Positions 15,081-22,015 of a stretch of DNA of 23,276 nt are shown one piece after another (within the stretch, counting starts at the first letter, position 1; each line of letters starts with the position of its first letter). Made by a program: the position numbers and the translations under genes. The notes below the pieces were generated by a model that was not told the DNA's origin, searched no databases, and saw only the letters and a list, made by a program, of their open reading frames with translations. Source of the stretch: CAYGVX01 sp964544285 (GTDB lineage: Archaea > Thermoproteota > Bathyarchaeia > Bathyarchaeales > SOJC01). The stretch lies in the NCBI GenBank assembly GCA_964544285.1, contig CAZJAQ010000019.1, forward strand, positions 1-23,276, written 5' to 3'.

Positions 15081-15992
15081 TTGGTAAACCTAAGGCGCGC
15101 AGTTTTTCGCATAAGAACCCTGAGAATAATCAGCTTGCTCGTTTTCTTTTTGCTCTTCAACGCCGTCTTGTTCGGCTTCGAGCCTCTACCCCTCGTCCTC
15201 CCAGTTCTGCAAAGCCAGGGAAGCCCTGCAAGAGCCGTAGGAGACGCCTTCGCTGTAATGCAGCACATGCTCTGGGAACCGACTTTTCCACTGCTTCCCC
15301 TTGCAGCCTTCCTCATAACCGCAGTACTCTTAGGCAGGATGCTGTGCGGCTGGGTTTGCCCCTTCGGCTTTGTCCAAGAACTGCTTAGTTACATAAAGAG
15401 GAAACACATGGAAATTTCGCCCAGAACGCACGAGAACCTGATTTACATAAAATACATTGTCCTTGGAGCTGTTTTGTTCGTCAGCATAACATTAGCAGTC
15501 ACGTTGAGTATGGGAATTGGAAAAAGCTACAAGGACGCCCTAGGAGTCTTCGCCCAAGCACCTTTTAACGTGTTGAGTCCTCACGACACGTTGCTTGGAG
15601 CACTGCCCACCATAGCATCGAGAGCGATTTCTGCCCAAACACCTTACCAAGACATTAGTGTTGTAGCTGCTTTTTCACCTTTGTTCTGGATTCGCTTGTT
15701 CATATTAGGACTCGTCATAGTATTCGCAGTCTATGTTCCCCGAAGTTGGTGTCGATACTTCTGCCCCGTAGGGGCGACTGTGGCTCTGCTTAATCATTTC
15801 AGTTTTCTAGGGCTGAAGAGAGACGTGGTGCACTGCACGCGAGAAAAATGTCGTAGCTGCGTGGAAGTGTGCCCCATGAAAGTGCCCATCCTCGAATTGC
15901 CCTTTGAAAAATTCACCCACCCCGAATGCATATATTGCCTCGAATGCGTAGACGCATGTAAAACAAGAGCAATAAAACCAAAATACCCATAA
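15081..15992 (+). CDS. NapH/NosR-like membrane-bound 4Fe-4S polyferredoxin
   Basis: A 303-residue protein with four clear membrane segments (about 16-34, 70-88, 122-146, 203-221). It has the two CxxxCP motifs typical of NapH/NosR/RdxA-type proteins: CGWVCP (89-94) and CRYFCP (224-229). The C-terminal domain has two [4Fe-4S] binding sets: Cys252/257/260/264 and Cys283/286/289/293. Such proteins pass electrons between the quinone pool and periplasmic or cytoplasmic acceptors. Unlike NapH of nitrate reductase operons, no reductase gene is adjacent, so the partner is unknown. The TTG start is the first codon able to give the basic N-terminus LRRAVFRIR; GAGGAG lies 12 nt upstream, which is rather far. 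Confidence 0.8.
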   Translation: MVNLRRAVFRIRTLRIISLLVFFLLFNAVLFGFEPLPLVLPVLQSQGSPARAVGDAFAVMQHMLWEPTFPLLPLAAFLITAVLLGRMLCGWVCPFGFVQELLSYIKRKHMEISPRTHENLIYIKYIVLGAVLFVSITLAVTLSMGIGKSYKDALGVFAQAPFNVLSPHDTLLGALPTIASRAISAQTPYQDISVVAAFSPLFWIRLFILGLVIVFAVYVPRSWCRYFCPVGATVALLNHFSFLGLKRDVVHCTREKCRSCVEVCPMKVPILELPFEKFTHPECIYCLECVDACKTRAIKPKYP

Positions 15993-16038
15993 AAATGATA
16001 CCACTATGCTCTTGAGTAAGGTCTTCTGGCATTAAAAA

Positions 16039-16046
16039 TTTATATA
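16039..16046 (+). promoter_or_regulatory. TATA box for the TIP49-like gene
   Basis: TTTATATA is a canonical archaeal TATA sequence. It predicts a transcript start near 16066-16070, so TTG 16067 is unlikely as start. GTG 16097, with GGGAG at 16083-16087, is favoured. Confidence 0.65.
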
Positions 16047-16096
16047 CGAGTTTGTTTTGAAGCACTTTGTCAATTCCACTCAGGGAGTTGAATGTT

Positions 16097-17473
16097 GTGG
16101 CTTCGATAAAAGAAGTACCAACGGGCAAAATAATCCGTTTTGAACGAGTAGGCGCCCACACGCACATCAGAGGCTTGGGACTGGACAAGAAAGGTAACGC
16201 AACAAAGATTAAAGATGGGATGGTTGAACAGGAAGAGGCTCGCGAAGCCGCTGGACTCGTCGTTAAGATGATTAAGGAAGGCAAACTAAGCGGCAAGACC
16301 ATCATATTTGCTGGTCCTCCAGGAACGGGCAAGACTGCCATCGCCGTAGCCGTTTCAAAAGAACTGGGTCAAAACGTGCCCTTCATCCAGATGAGCGGCA
16401 GCGAAGTCTACAGCAGCGAACGCAAAAAAACCGAAGTTCTAATGGGGCTATACGCAAGTGCATCGGCGTTGAAATTCACGAAATGCGAAAAATCTACGAA
16501 GGCGAAATCACGAACATCAACATCTCCACCGCGCCGCACCCTTACAACCCCTACCAAAAAGTCCCAGAGAGCGTCCGCATAACGTTAAAGACAACAGACG
16601 AAGAGAAACCTATCGAAGCTGGTGCTTCCATAGCCCAACAGATAATACAGCAAAACATCTCGGAAGGACATGTTGTGTACAGATTGACGCAGAGAGTGGA
16701 CGAGTTGCCAGCTTAGGGCTGAGCACAGAAAGTGCTAAGGGTAAAACTTACGATGTGGATACTCGACAGAAGATTCCGAGACCCGACGGTAAAGTCCTGA
16801 AAGAAAAAGAATTCGTCTACACCCCAACGCTCGCAGACTTGGACGAACTCAACGCCCGAAGCCGCTCAGGAGGCTTGTTTTCATGTTTTTCGGGGGCGCC
16901 GAATCTAAAGAATTGGACTCAGAAATTCGCGTAGCCGTCGACCAGCAAGTTAAAGAGTGGGTAGACGAGGGCAAAGCCTTCATCCACCCCGGTGTGCTTT
17001 TCATCGACGATTCGCATCTGTTGGACTTGGAAGCCTTCAGCTTTCTGGGAAGGGCTATAGAGAGCGAGCTCGTCCCGATAATCATACTCGCCACAAATCG
17101 AGGAGTAGCACGCATCCGCGGGACTGACGTTAAGAGTCCCCTCGGCTTTCCCATAGACCTCATCGACCGCGCGGTGATAATCGCAACACGCCAATACGAT
17201 GCGGAAAGCATTCGAGAAATCCTCCGAATAAGATGCGAAGAAGAAAAAATCGCAATGGAGAAAACAGTGCTCGAAAAACTCACCGAAGTCGGTTCTAAAA
17301 GCTCCCTACGATACGCCGTGGGACTCCTAAGCCTCGCAGCCCAAAACGCAAAAACCGCCAACCGAAACCAAGTAACCGTAAAAGACGTAGAAAGAGTCGA
17401 CAAACTCTTCATGGACATCGGAGAAGCAGCAGAATACCTAAAACAATACGAAGAGAAACTGATGAAACACTAA
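16097..17473 (+). pseudogene. TIP49/RuvB-like AAA+ ATPase, broken by three -1 frameshifts
   Basis: The homologue of eukaryotic RuvBL1/2 (TIP49), a hexameric AAA+ ATPase. The start is GTG 16097, giving MASIKEVP and then the conserved RGLGLD. Walker A is GPPGTGKT (residues 73-80); the OB-fold insertion domain is next; Walker B is LFIDDSH, where homologues usually have DE; sensor 1 is LATNRG; sensor 2 is the Arg of SLRYAVGL. The protein is continuous only if one base is added near 16445-16446 (TEVLM to AIRKCIGV), near 16681-16682 (HVVY to IDAESGRV) and near 16881-16882 (SGGLF to MFFGG). Sequence on both sides of each break is well conserved, so the decay is very recent or these are sequencing or assembly errors. 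All three are -1, so the last part returns to the first frame. Confidence 0.85.
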
Positions 17474-17566
17474 ACAAAACAACGGCGCCATAAGAGAAAT
17501 CTTAATTAGTGAGAAACAAGACTTTAATGCAGGAAACTACTTTTTCATAGAGAGGATGTTGAAAGC

Positions 17567-17881
17567 ATGGAAGAGAGAAAGCAGAGAAAGAGCATTCCTG
17601 ATTTGGATTTGGATGAGCCTGAGAGATTCATTCTGACGGAGCCTGAGCCTGTTGAGATTGCTTCGGGCTACTCTATTTCGATTAAGTATGATAAGGATGG
17701 TAGACCTTTGATTTACGTCAAGAGGTACGGCGACATTGACACGAAGGGGTTGAGGAGAGAGATTGAGAGGAATTATCCGGGCGCGGATATTCAGGGTTTG
17801 GAGAAGTCGCCGTCGATCGAGGTGGAAGATAACCGGCAAACTGTTACTGGCAACCGTAAAAAACGTGGAAAACGTGTCTAG
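17567..17881 (+). CDS. Hypothetical protein, 104 aa, charged with a basic tail
   Basis: No family recognised. The first 30 residues are acidic and Pro/Glu-rich (DLDLDEPERFILTEPEP). The centre (about 34-70) alternates beta-like stretches (YSISIKYDKDGRPLIYVKRYG) with a short helix (DTKGLRREIERNYPG). The tail is basic (GNRKKRGKRV). This pattern suggests a small cytosolic nucleic-acid- or protein-binding protein, but that is inference. GAGAGG lies 11 nt upstream of the ATG. It is 93 nt after the TIP49-like gene and precedes a repeat-bearing promoter region. Confidence 0.65.
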   Translation: MEERKQRKSIPDLDLDEPERFILTEPEPVEIASGYSISIKYDKDGRPLIYVKRYGDIDTKGLRREIERNYPGADIQGLEKSPSIEVEDNRQTVTGNRKKRGKRV

Positions 17882-17895
17882 ATGGCTTCTCGCCC

Positions 17896-17934
17896 GAAAT
17901 TTAGGGTTCCGACACGAGATTGAAATTTAGGGTT
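17896..17934. repeat. Two 13-bp direct repeats upstream of a TATA box
   Basis: GAAATTTAGGGTT occurs at 17896-17908 and exactly again at 17922-17934, 26 bp apart start to start. The second copy ends 6 nt before the TATA box at 17941. Spacing of about 2.5 helical turns and the promoter-proximal position suggest a regulator binding site. Confidence 0.6.
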
Positions 17935-17940
17935 TGTCCC

Positions 17941-17948
17941 TTTATAAG
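17941..17948 (+). promoter_or_regulatory. TATA box downstream of the direct repeats
   Basis: TTTATAAG predicts transcription from about 17970, some 100 nt before the small gene at 18069. The transcript would have a long leader, or would begin a short RNA. Confidence 0.5.
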
Positions 17949-18035
17949 TTTCACTCTTTTACAAACGTAAACGACGCATCGAAGAGCACAATGGACCGAA
18001 TACTAGGAATGGATAATGCATGTTTACTGCGACAT

Positions 18036-18046
18036 TTTTAATAAAC
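18036..18046 (+). promoter_or_regulatory. Second TATA-like box, adjacent to the 75-aa gene
   Basis: TTTTTAATAAA is centred about 28 nt before GTG 18069, which would give a leaderless or nearly leaderless mRNA for the small gene. Confidence 0.45.
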
Positions 18047-18068
18047 TCTTCTCGCTAAGCTATTCTGT

Positions 18069-18296
18069 GTGAGGTCTATGGCTAAGAAGAAAGAAGCAGC
18101 GGTTTATCCTCCGACCATGCCAAAGAGACCCGAGAGGAGAGAAGATTGGCGATGGCCTTCACCAACTCCTCTGCCCAGTCTTCCAGCAGAAGACATGGGA
18201 CGGGTGTTGAAACAAATTTTGGGTCGGTTGGAGGCTATCGAGAAGCGGTTGGAAAACATTGAAAAGATGTTGATGAAAGGTCAGCAAGCACCTTAG
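18069..18296 (+). CDS. Hypothetical protein, 75 aa, Pro-rich with a C-terminal coiled coil
   Basis: No family recognised. Residues 4-42 are basic, then Pro-rich (PKRPERREDWRWPSPTPLP). Residues about 43-70 form a heptad-like helix (LKQILGRLEAIEKRLENIEK) suited to coiled-coil dimers or trimers. This layout suggests a small oligomerising adaptor (inference). Either GTG 18069 (consistent with leaderless transcription from the TATA at 18036) or ATG 18078 could be the start; the GAGGT between them is too close to the ATG for a normal ribosome site. It converges with the AmrS-type gene. Confidence 0.6.
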   Translation: MRSMAKKKEAAVYPPTMPKRPERREDWRWPSPTPLPSLPAEDMGRVLKQILGRLEAIEKRLENIEKMLMKGQQAP

Positions 18297-18328
18297 TTCA
18301 TAAAAAGTGCAGTCTAAGAGGAAAAATT

Positions 18329-19402
18329 CTAGGCGATGAAGTATGCTCTAGGCTTTTTGACGTAGCTACCTTTAATGGCGATTGAGTGTCCACATCTTGG
18401 GCATGTATTGTCTCGTGTAACGTTGTACTTCCGTATGGAGTATCCGAAGCGTTGAATCAGGGTTTCGTTGCAGTTTGGGCAGTATGTGTTTTCATACTTG
18501 TGCCCAAAAACGTTTCCGACGTAGGGATATTGGACGCCCGCCTTCTTTGCCGTGGTGTAAGCTTTTTCTAGAGTTTCTATCTTTGTGGGTGGGTTGTCGA
18601 ATCTGTAAGCAGGATAATATCGAGTAAAATGCAGGGGCGTTTCTTGACCAACCTCTTTCAAGTGATGCTCTATTACTTCTTCGATGCAGGCTTCGTCGTC
18701 ACTCACGCCGCTGACCAATAGGTTTACGATTTCCACGTGCAGCCCGTTCTTCTTAGCTTCTCGGGCGTTTTTCCAAACCTTCTCCACATCAATGCCATTG
18801 CAGTATTTCTGATAAGTTTCGGCATCACCTTTCACGTCGATTTTTAAGCCGTCCATCCCCAAATTCTGAAGCAGCTGCAGAGCTTCTGAGGTCATATAAC
18901 CATTTGACACGTAGCAACCGTAGAGTCCTCTTTGGCTACCAGCTTTGAACAGAGAAACAGTCCACTCAAAAAGAAGAGTTGGCTCTTGAAAACTGATACA
19001 CAATCCTTCATCTTTTCGGCGTGTCGCTAGCTCCACGATTGTTTCAACCGGATAGAAAATGGCGTTGCTGGGGTTTGGTTCAACCTTAGAGAGGTGAGAG
19101 TTTTGACACCATGGGCAATCGAAGTTGCATGACCATGTGGACAGCGTGAGGGCAGTTGAACCTGGCCAATAGTGAAAGAAGGGTTTTATCTCGATTGGAC
19201 GGCTTTCTATGGCGCTTATGTCGCCGTAGACGAGTGTGTGCAGTTTGCCATCGATGTTTTTCCTAGTTCTGCAGAAACCTCTTTCCCCTATGTCTATCGT
19301 GCATCTGCGTTCACATACGCCGCATCTAACCTTGCTTCCTGGCATCTTTTCGTAAAGCAGAGCTTCATGAACTGTGGAATAGCTGGCGAGGCTTTTTTTC
19401 AT
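18329..19402 (-). CDS. amrS: AmrS-type radical SAM protein (AmmeMemoRadiSam system)
   Basis: A 357-residue radical SAM enzyme of the pyruvate-formate-lyase-activating-enzyme-like group named AmmeMemoRadiSam. The SAM/[4Fe-4S] motif CxxxCxxC is CNFDCPWC (Cys92, 96, 99). An N-terminal Cys set, CGVCERRC...GFC (27, 30, 34, 44), and a C-terminal zinc-ribbon-like pair, CPNC (308/311) and CPRC (334/337), match the archaeal long form. Its usual partners, an AMMECR1-domain protein and a Memo-like protein, are not in this window. The reaction is not established. It follows the ABC permease after 103 nt on the same strand, with an AT-rich stretch that could be its own promoter. Confidence 0.85.
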   Translation of the reverse strand: MKKSLASYSTVHEALLYEKMPGSKVRCGVCERRCTIDIGERGFCRTRKNIDGKLHTLVYGDISAIESRPIEIKPFFHYWPGSTALTLSTWSCNFDCPWCQNSHLSKVEPNPSNAIFYPVETIVELATRRKDEGLCISFQEPTLLFEWTVSLFKAGSQRGLYGCYVSNGYMTSEALQLLQNLGMDGLKIDVKGDAETYQKYCNGIDVEKVWKNAREAKKNGLHVEIVNLLVSGVSDDEACIEEVIEHHLKEVGQETPLHFTRYYPAYRFDNPPTKIETLEKAYTTAKKAGVQYPYVGNVFGHKYENTYCPNCNETLIQRFGYSIRKYNVTRDNTCPRCGHSIAIKGSYVKKPRAYFIA

Positions 19403-19505
19403 GCCTGTTCAAATAATAATAGTGCTTTCGTGTAACATTAAGCTTACTTCTCGAAGCTGTGTGATTATAATGATACGTTTTTGAAGTTAGAAAAAGGAGT
19501 GGAGG

Positions 19506-20378
19506 CTACTTTGATAGGTATCGCCAAGATAGCACGAGGCCAATAGTTGAGAAGATTAATGCAAATCCAGCGAGGAACGCGAAGTCAAACATCAACTGTG
19601 TCATGTCTGTTTGGAAGAGTATGAGTTGCCTAGTTGCATCCGTGACGTAGGTTATCGGGTTTATCTTAGCAAACGCCTGTAGCCAATCGGGCATCTGTTT
19701 TGTCGGAAAGAGTGCGTTGCTTCCGAAGAGTAGCGGAAGGTTGAGTAGGTTGACGACTGCCATCTGTGTTTCCCATCTGGTTGACCTAATTGCTATAAGG
19801 ATGAATATTGACGAGAGTCCGATGCAGACGAGGAACAGTGCTGCGAACACTCCGAAAAGACTGAACACAGTAAAGCTTGAACTCACCTGCAGTCCCAGCA
19901 GAAAAGCGACCAGCAGCACTATGCCCGCCTGTATGAGTGACCTAACCACTGCAGAGAAAACCTTAGCGAATATTATTGAACCTCTCGCCACAGGTGTGCT
20001 CAGGGCTTTGTTCAGAAAGCCTAGCCGTCTATCCCAGACTATTGACATTCCGCTGAACATCGCCGTGAACAGGACGACGAAGGAGAGTATTCCAACTGAC
20101 ATGTAAGAGAAATAGTCTGAGGTCCCAAAGGTCTGCTCCATTATCTGGTTTGAGATGCTCTGCAAGTCGGTTCCTGGTGGCAGTTGAAATGGTAATTGTG
20201 CGCTTATGAAGATAGAGCCTATGTTCATGGCTTTGCCGAAGAGTCCCATCCATATGATTGGCTGGACGATTGACATGAAGAGGATGATGGGTTCTTTGTA
20301 CCATTTCTTAAGCTCCCTGTTTGTTAAAGCCCAGAGTCCATGCAAGGGGTTTTTGGAGTTCTGATTAGACGCGGTCAT
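19506..20378 (-). CDS. ABC-2 type transporter permease (DrrB-like)
   Basis: A 290-residue membrane subunit with an N-terminal cytosolic helix (LTNRELKKWYKEP), a first membrane segment near 32-48, a large outside loop rich in Gln/Pro, and five further segments. The ABC-2 signature region NPITYVTDATRQ lies before the last helix. Such permeases export drugs, lipids or polysaccharides together with the ATPase encoded just upstream. Its ATG overlaps the ATPase stop as ATGA, so translation is coupled. An oligo-T tract just downstream may terminate the operon. Confidence 0.9.
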   Translation of the reverse strand: MTASNQNSKNPLHGLWALTNRELKKWYKEPIILFMSIVQPIIWMGLFGKAMNIGSIFISAQLPFQLPPGTDLQSISNQIMEQTFGTSDYFSYMSVGILSFVVLFTAMFSGMSIVWDRRLGFLNKALSTPVARGSIIFAKVFSAVVRSLIQAGIVLLVAFLLGLQVSSSFTVFSLFGVFAALFLVCIGLSSIFILIAIRSTRWETQMAVVNLLNLPLLFGSNALFPTKQMPDWLQAFAKINPITYVTDATRQLILFQTDMTQLMFDFAFLAGFALIFSTIGLVLSWRYLSK

Positions 20379-21379
20379 CCGTGTCTCGCCCTCCTCATGG
20401 TCATCCTTCTGCTAAAAATGGTACCGGGAGTTCCCTCTTCTTCTCTTATCGACCTGCCCGTGTATTCGAGGTAAACTTCGTCAAGCGTCGGCTTTGCCAA
20501 AGAAAGCTTGGCTATTTTGTAGCCTTTCTCTATGAGCAAGTTGAGTATTTGTGGCGCGGTTTCTTCTCCGTTCTCGACTTTGACCCTGTAAGTGCTATCT
20601 TGCTTCTTAACTTCCTTCACTCTCGGTGCTGCTTCTATCAAACTCGTTATGTCTGCGCTTTTTTGTTCTATGGTTAGCGTCATTATGTCGCCGCCGAGGC
20701 TTTCTTTCAGTGCGTTTGGTGTGTCTAGGGCGATTATTTTGCCATGGTCGATTATGGCTATTCTGTCGCAGAGGTTGTCTGCTTCTTCCAGATAATGGGT
20801 AGTCATGAAGAGGGTCATGCCGAACTCTTCTTTCAAACGTTTAATGTAGCCCCAAGTGGCAGCCCGAGTCTGCACGTCTAAGCCGAGGGTGGGTTCGTCT
20901 AGGAACAACACTTTCGGTCGGTTTATCAACCCGCAAGCCAGTTCGAGCCTCCTTCTCATACCTCCGGAATAAGTGTCGACCCTTTTGTCTTTGAACTTCG
21001 AAAGCTCCACGAGCTCGAAAAGCTCGTTCGCCCTTTCTTTAGACACTTTTCTCGGGATGCCGTATAGGTCTGCGCAGAGAATGATGTTCTCATGTCCTGT
21101 GAGGTCTTCGTCAGCCGTATACTCCTGCGGCACTACGCCTATGCAGTTTCTAACTTCGTTTGACTGTCTTCTTATGTCGTAATTGCATACTGTAGCATTC
21201 CCCTCTGTGGGTTTTAGAACGGTTATGAGCATGTTGATCGTTGTTGTTTTTCCAGCCCCGTTGGGTCCCAAGAAACCGAAGATCTCGCCCTCCTTCACGC
21301 CAAAGTCCACGTGGTCGACTGCCACGAGCGACTTGTTGAAGACCTTTGTCAAACCTTTGGCAATGATAACCTCTTCCAT
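20375..21379 (-). CDS. ABC transporter ATP-binding protein (DrrA-like)
   Basis: A 334-residue ATPase with all nucleotide-binding motifs: Walker A GPNGAGKTT (38-46), Q-loop Gln85, signature YSGGM (137-141), Walker B VLFLDEP (157-163) and H-loop His195. The extra C-terminal domain (about 230-305, containing KPTLDEVYLEYTGR) is typical of DrrA/daunorubicin-resistance-type exporter ATPases. It lies 22 nt after padR and overlaps the permease by 4 nt, making a three-gene export operon controlled by the PadR protein. Confidence 0.95.
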   Translation of the reverse strand: MEEVIIAKGLTKVFNKSLVAVDHVDFGVKEGEIFGFLGPNGAGKTTTINMLITVLKPTEGNATVCNYDIRRQSNEVRNCIGVVPQEYTADEDLTGHENIILCADLYGIPRKVSKERANELFELVELSKFKDKRVDTYSGGMRRRLELACGLINRPKVLFLDEPTLGLDVQTRAATWGYIKRLKEEFGMTLFMTTHYLEEADNLCDRIAIIDHGKIIALDTPNALKESLGGDIMTLTIEQKSADITSLIEAAPRVKEVKKQDSTYRVKVENGEETAPQILNLLIEKGYKIAKLSLAKPTLDEVYLEYTGRSIREEEGTPGTIFSRRMTMRRARHG

Positions 21380-21401
21380 CCTCTTTTTCTCTCCGTAAGA
21401 G

Positions 21402-21950
21402 TTACGCCTGCAACTTTTTGTTAATCTCGTCGAGTTTCTCAGCCGCTTCTTCTAGCACAACTTTTGCTTCGTTCATGACGGTCTCTGAATAGTTGTCTCG
21501 CAGGTTTTCTCGAAGATCCCACACAGCTTTCAGCAGTCTTTGGCTTACATCTCGCAACTCACGGGCACCCTTCGGGTCTATTTCATGCCAGAAGAAATCG
21601 AAGAAAGGCGGTCCAAAGAATGGAGGACCGAAGAATCGAAACCGTTTGCGGATTTCCCCTTTTCTTTTAACATGTTCTTCGAGGAACTTTTTGCCCTGAT
21701 CTGTCAGAGTGTAGCGTTTCATTCCCGCCTCTTCGGATGGGACTTCTTTGACGTAGCCCTCATCTTGCAGCAACGACATTAAAGGGTAGATGGAGCCCGG
21801 GCTGGGTCTCCAGTGTCCTCCGCTGATGTTTTCTATCTCTTGAATTATCTCTGAGCCTGACATGGGTTTTTCGCTGAGGAGTTTGAGCACATAGAAACGT
21901 AGAAATCCTTTTGGAACCATGGCGGTATGTTTCATCCAGTGTCTAAACAC
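21402..21950 (-). CDS. PadR-family transcriptional regulator
   Basis: A 182-residue repressor-type protein. The winged helix (about 12-98) shows the PadR pattern: LRFYVLKLLSEKPMSGSEI, then GGHWRPSPGSIYPLMSLLQDEGYV, then the wing KRYTLTDQGKKFL. The C-terminal half is helical, for dimerisation. Between them is an unusual aromatic/Pro insert, FFGPPFFGPPFFDFFWHE (106-123). GTG 21950 is chosen because GGTGA (21957-21961) lies 6 nt upstream. It leads the PadR-ATPase-permease operon. PadR proteins commonly repress such transporters until a drug-like ligand binds, and the repeats over its promoter suggest autoregulation. Confidence 0.92.
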   Translation of the reverse strand: MFRHWMKHTAMVPKGFLRFYVLKLLSEKPMSGSEIIQEIENISGGHWRPSPGSIYPLMSLLQDEGYVKEVPSEEAGMKRYTLTDQGKKFLEEHVKRKGEIRKRFRFFGPPFFGPPFFDFFWHEIDPKGARELRDVSQRLLKAVWDLRENLRDNYSETVMNEAKVVLEEAAEKLDEINKKLQA

Positions 21951-21962
21951 GCAATGTCACCT

Positions 21963-21998
21963 TTGATATCGCATTTGATATCGTCATTGATAATATAA
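21963..21998. promoter_or_regulatory. Three tandem 12-bp repeats, likely PadR operator
   Basis: Three consecutive 12-bp units, TTGATATCGCAT, TTGATATCGTCA and TTGATAATATAA, run from just upstream of the ribosome site into the TATA box. The first two contain the palindrome GATATC. Binding here would block TBP or RNA polymerase. The spacing of just over one helical turn puts the units on nearly the same DNA face. Confidence 0.65.
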
Positions 21999-21999
21999 A
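21991..21999 (-). promoter_or_regulatory. TATA box of the padR-ABC operon
   Basis: On the minus strand the sequence is TTTATATTA, about 40 nt before the GTG start of padR and overlapping the third operator repeat. Confidence 0.6.
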
Positions 22000-22015
22000 C
22001 TTGGCGGAAAAACCC

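Noticed and set aside
16440..16885. Programmed ribosomal frameshifting in the TIP49-like gene
   Set aside because: Three separate -1 sites without a shared slippery sequence or visible downstream structure make recoding improbable.
16883..17473. Independent small AAA+ gene starting at 16883
   Set aside because: It begins in the middle of the conserved TIP49 fold and lacks Walker A; it is the third piece of the broken gene.
17991..18041. 16-codon open frame after the TATA box at 17941
   Set aside because: Too short to judge, no clear ribosome site, and it overlaps the second TATA-like box.
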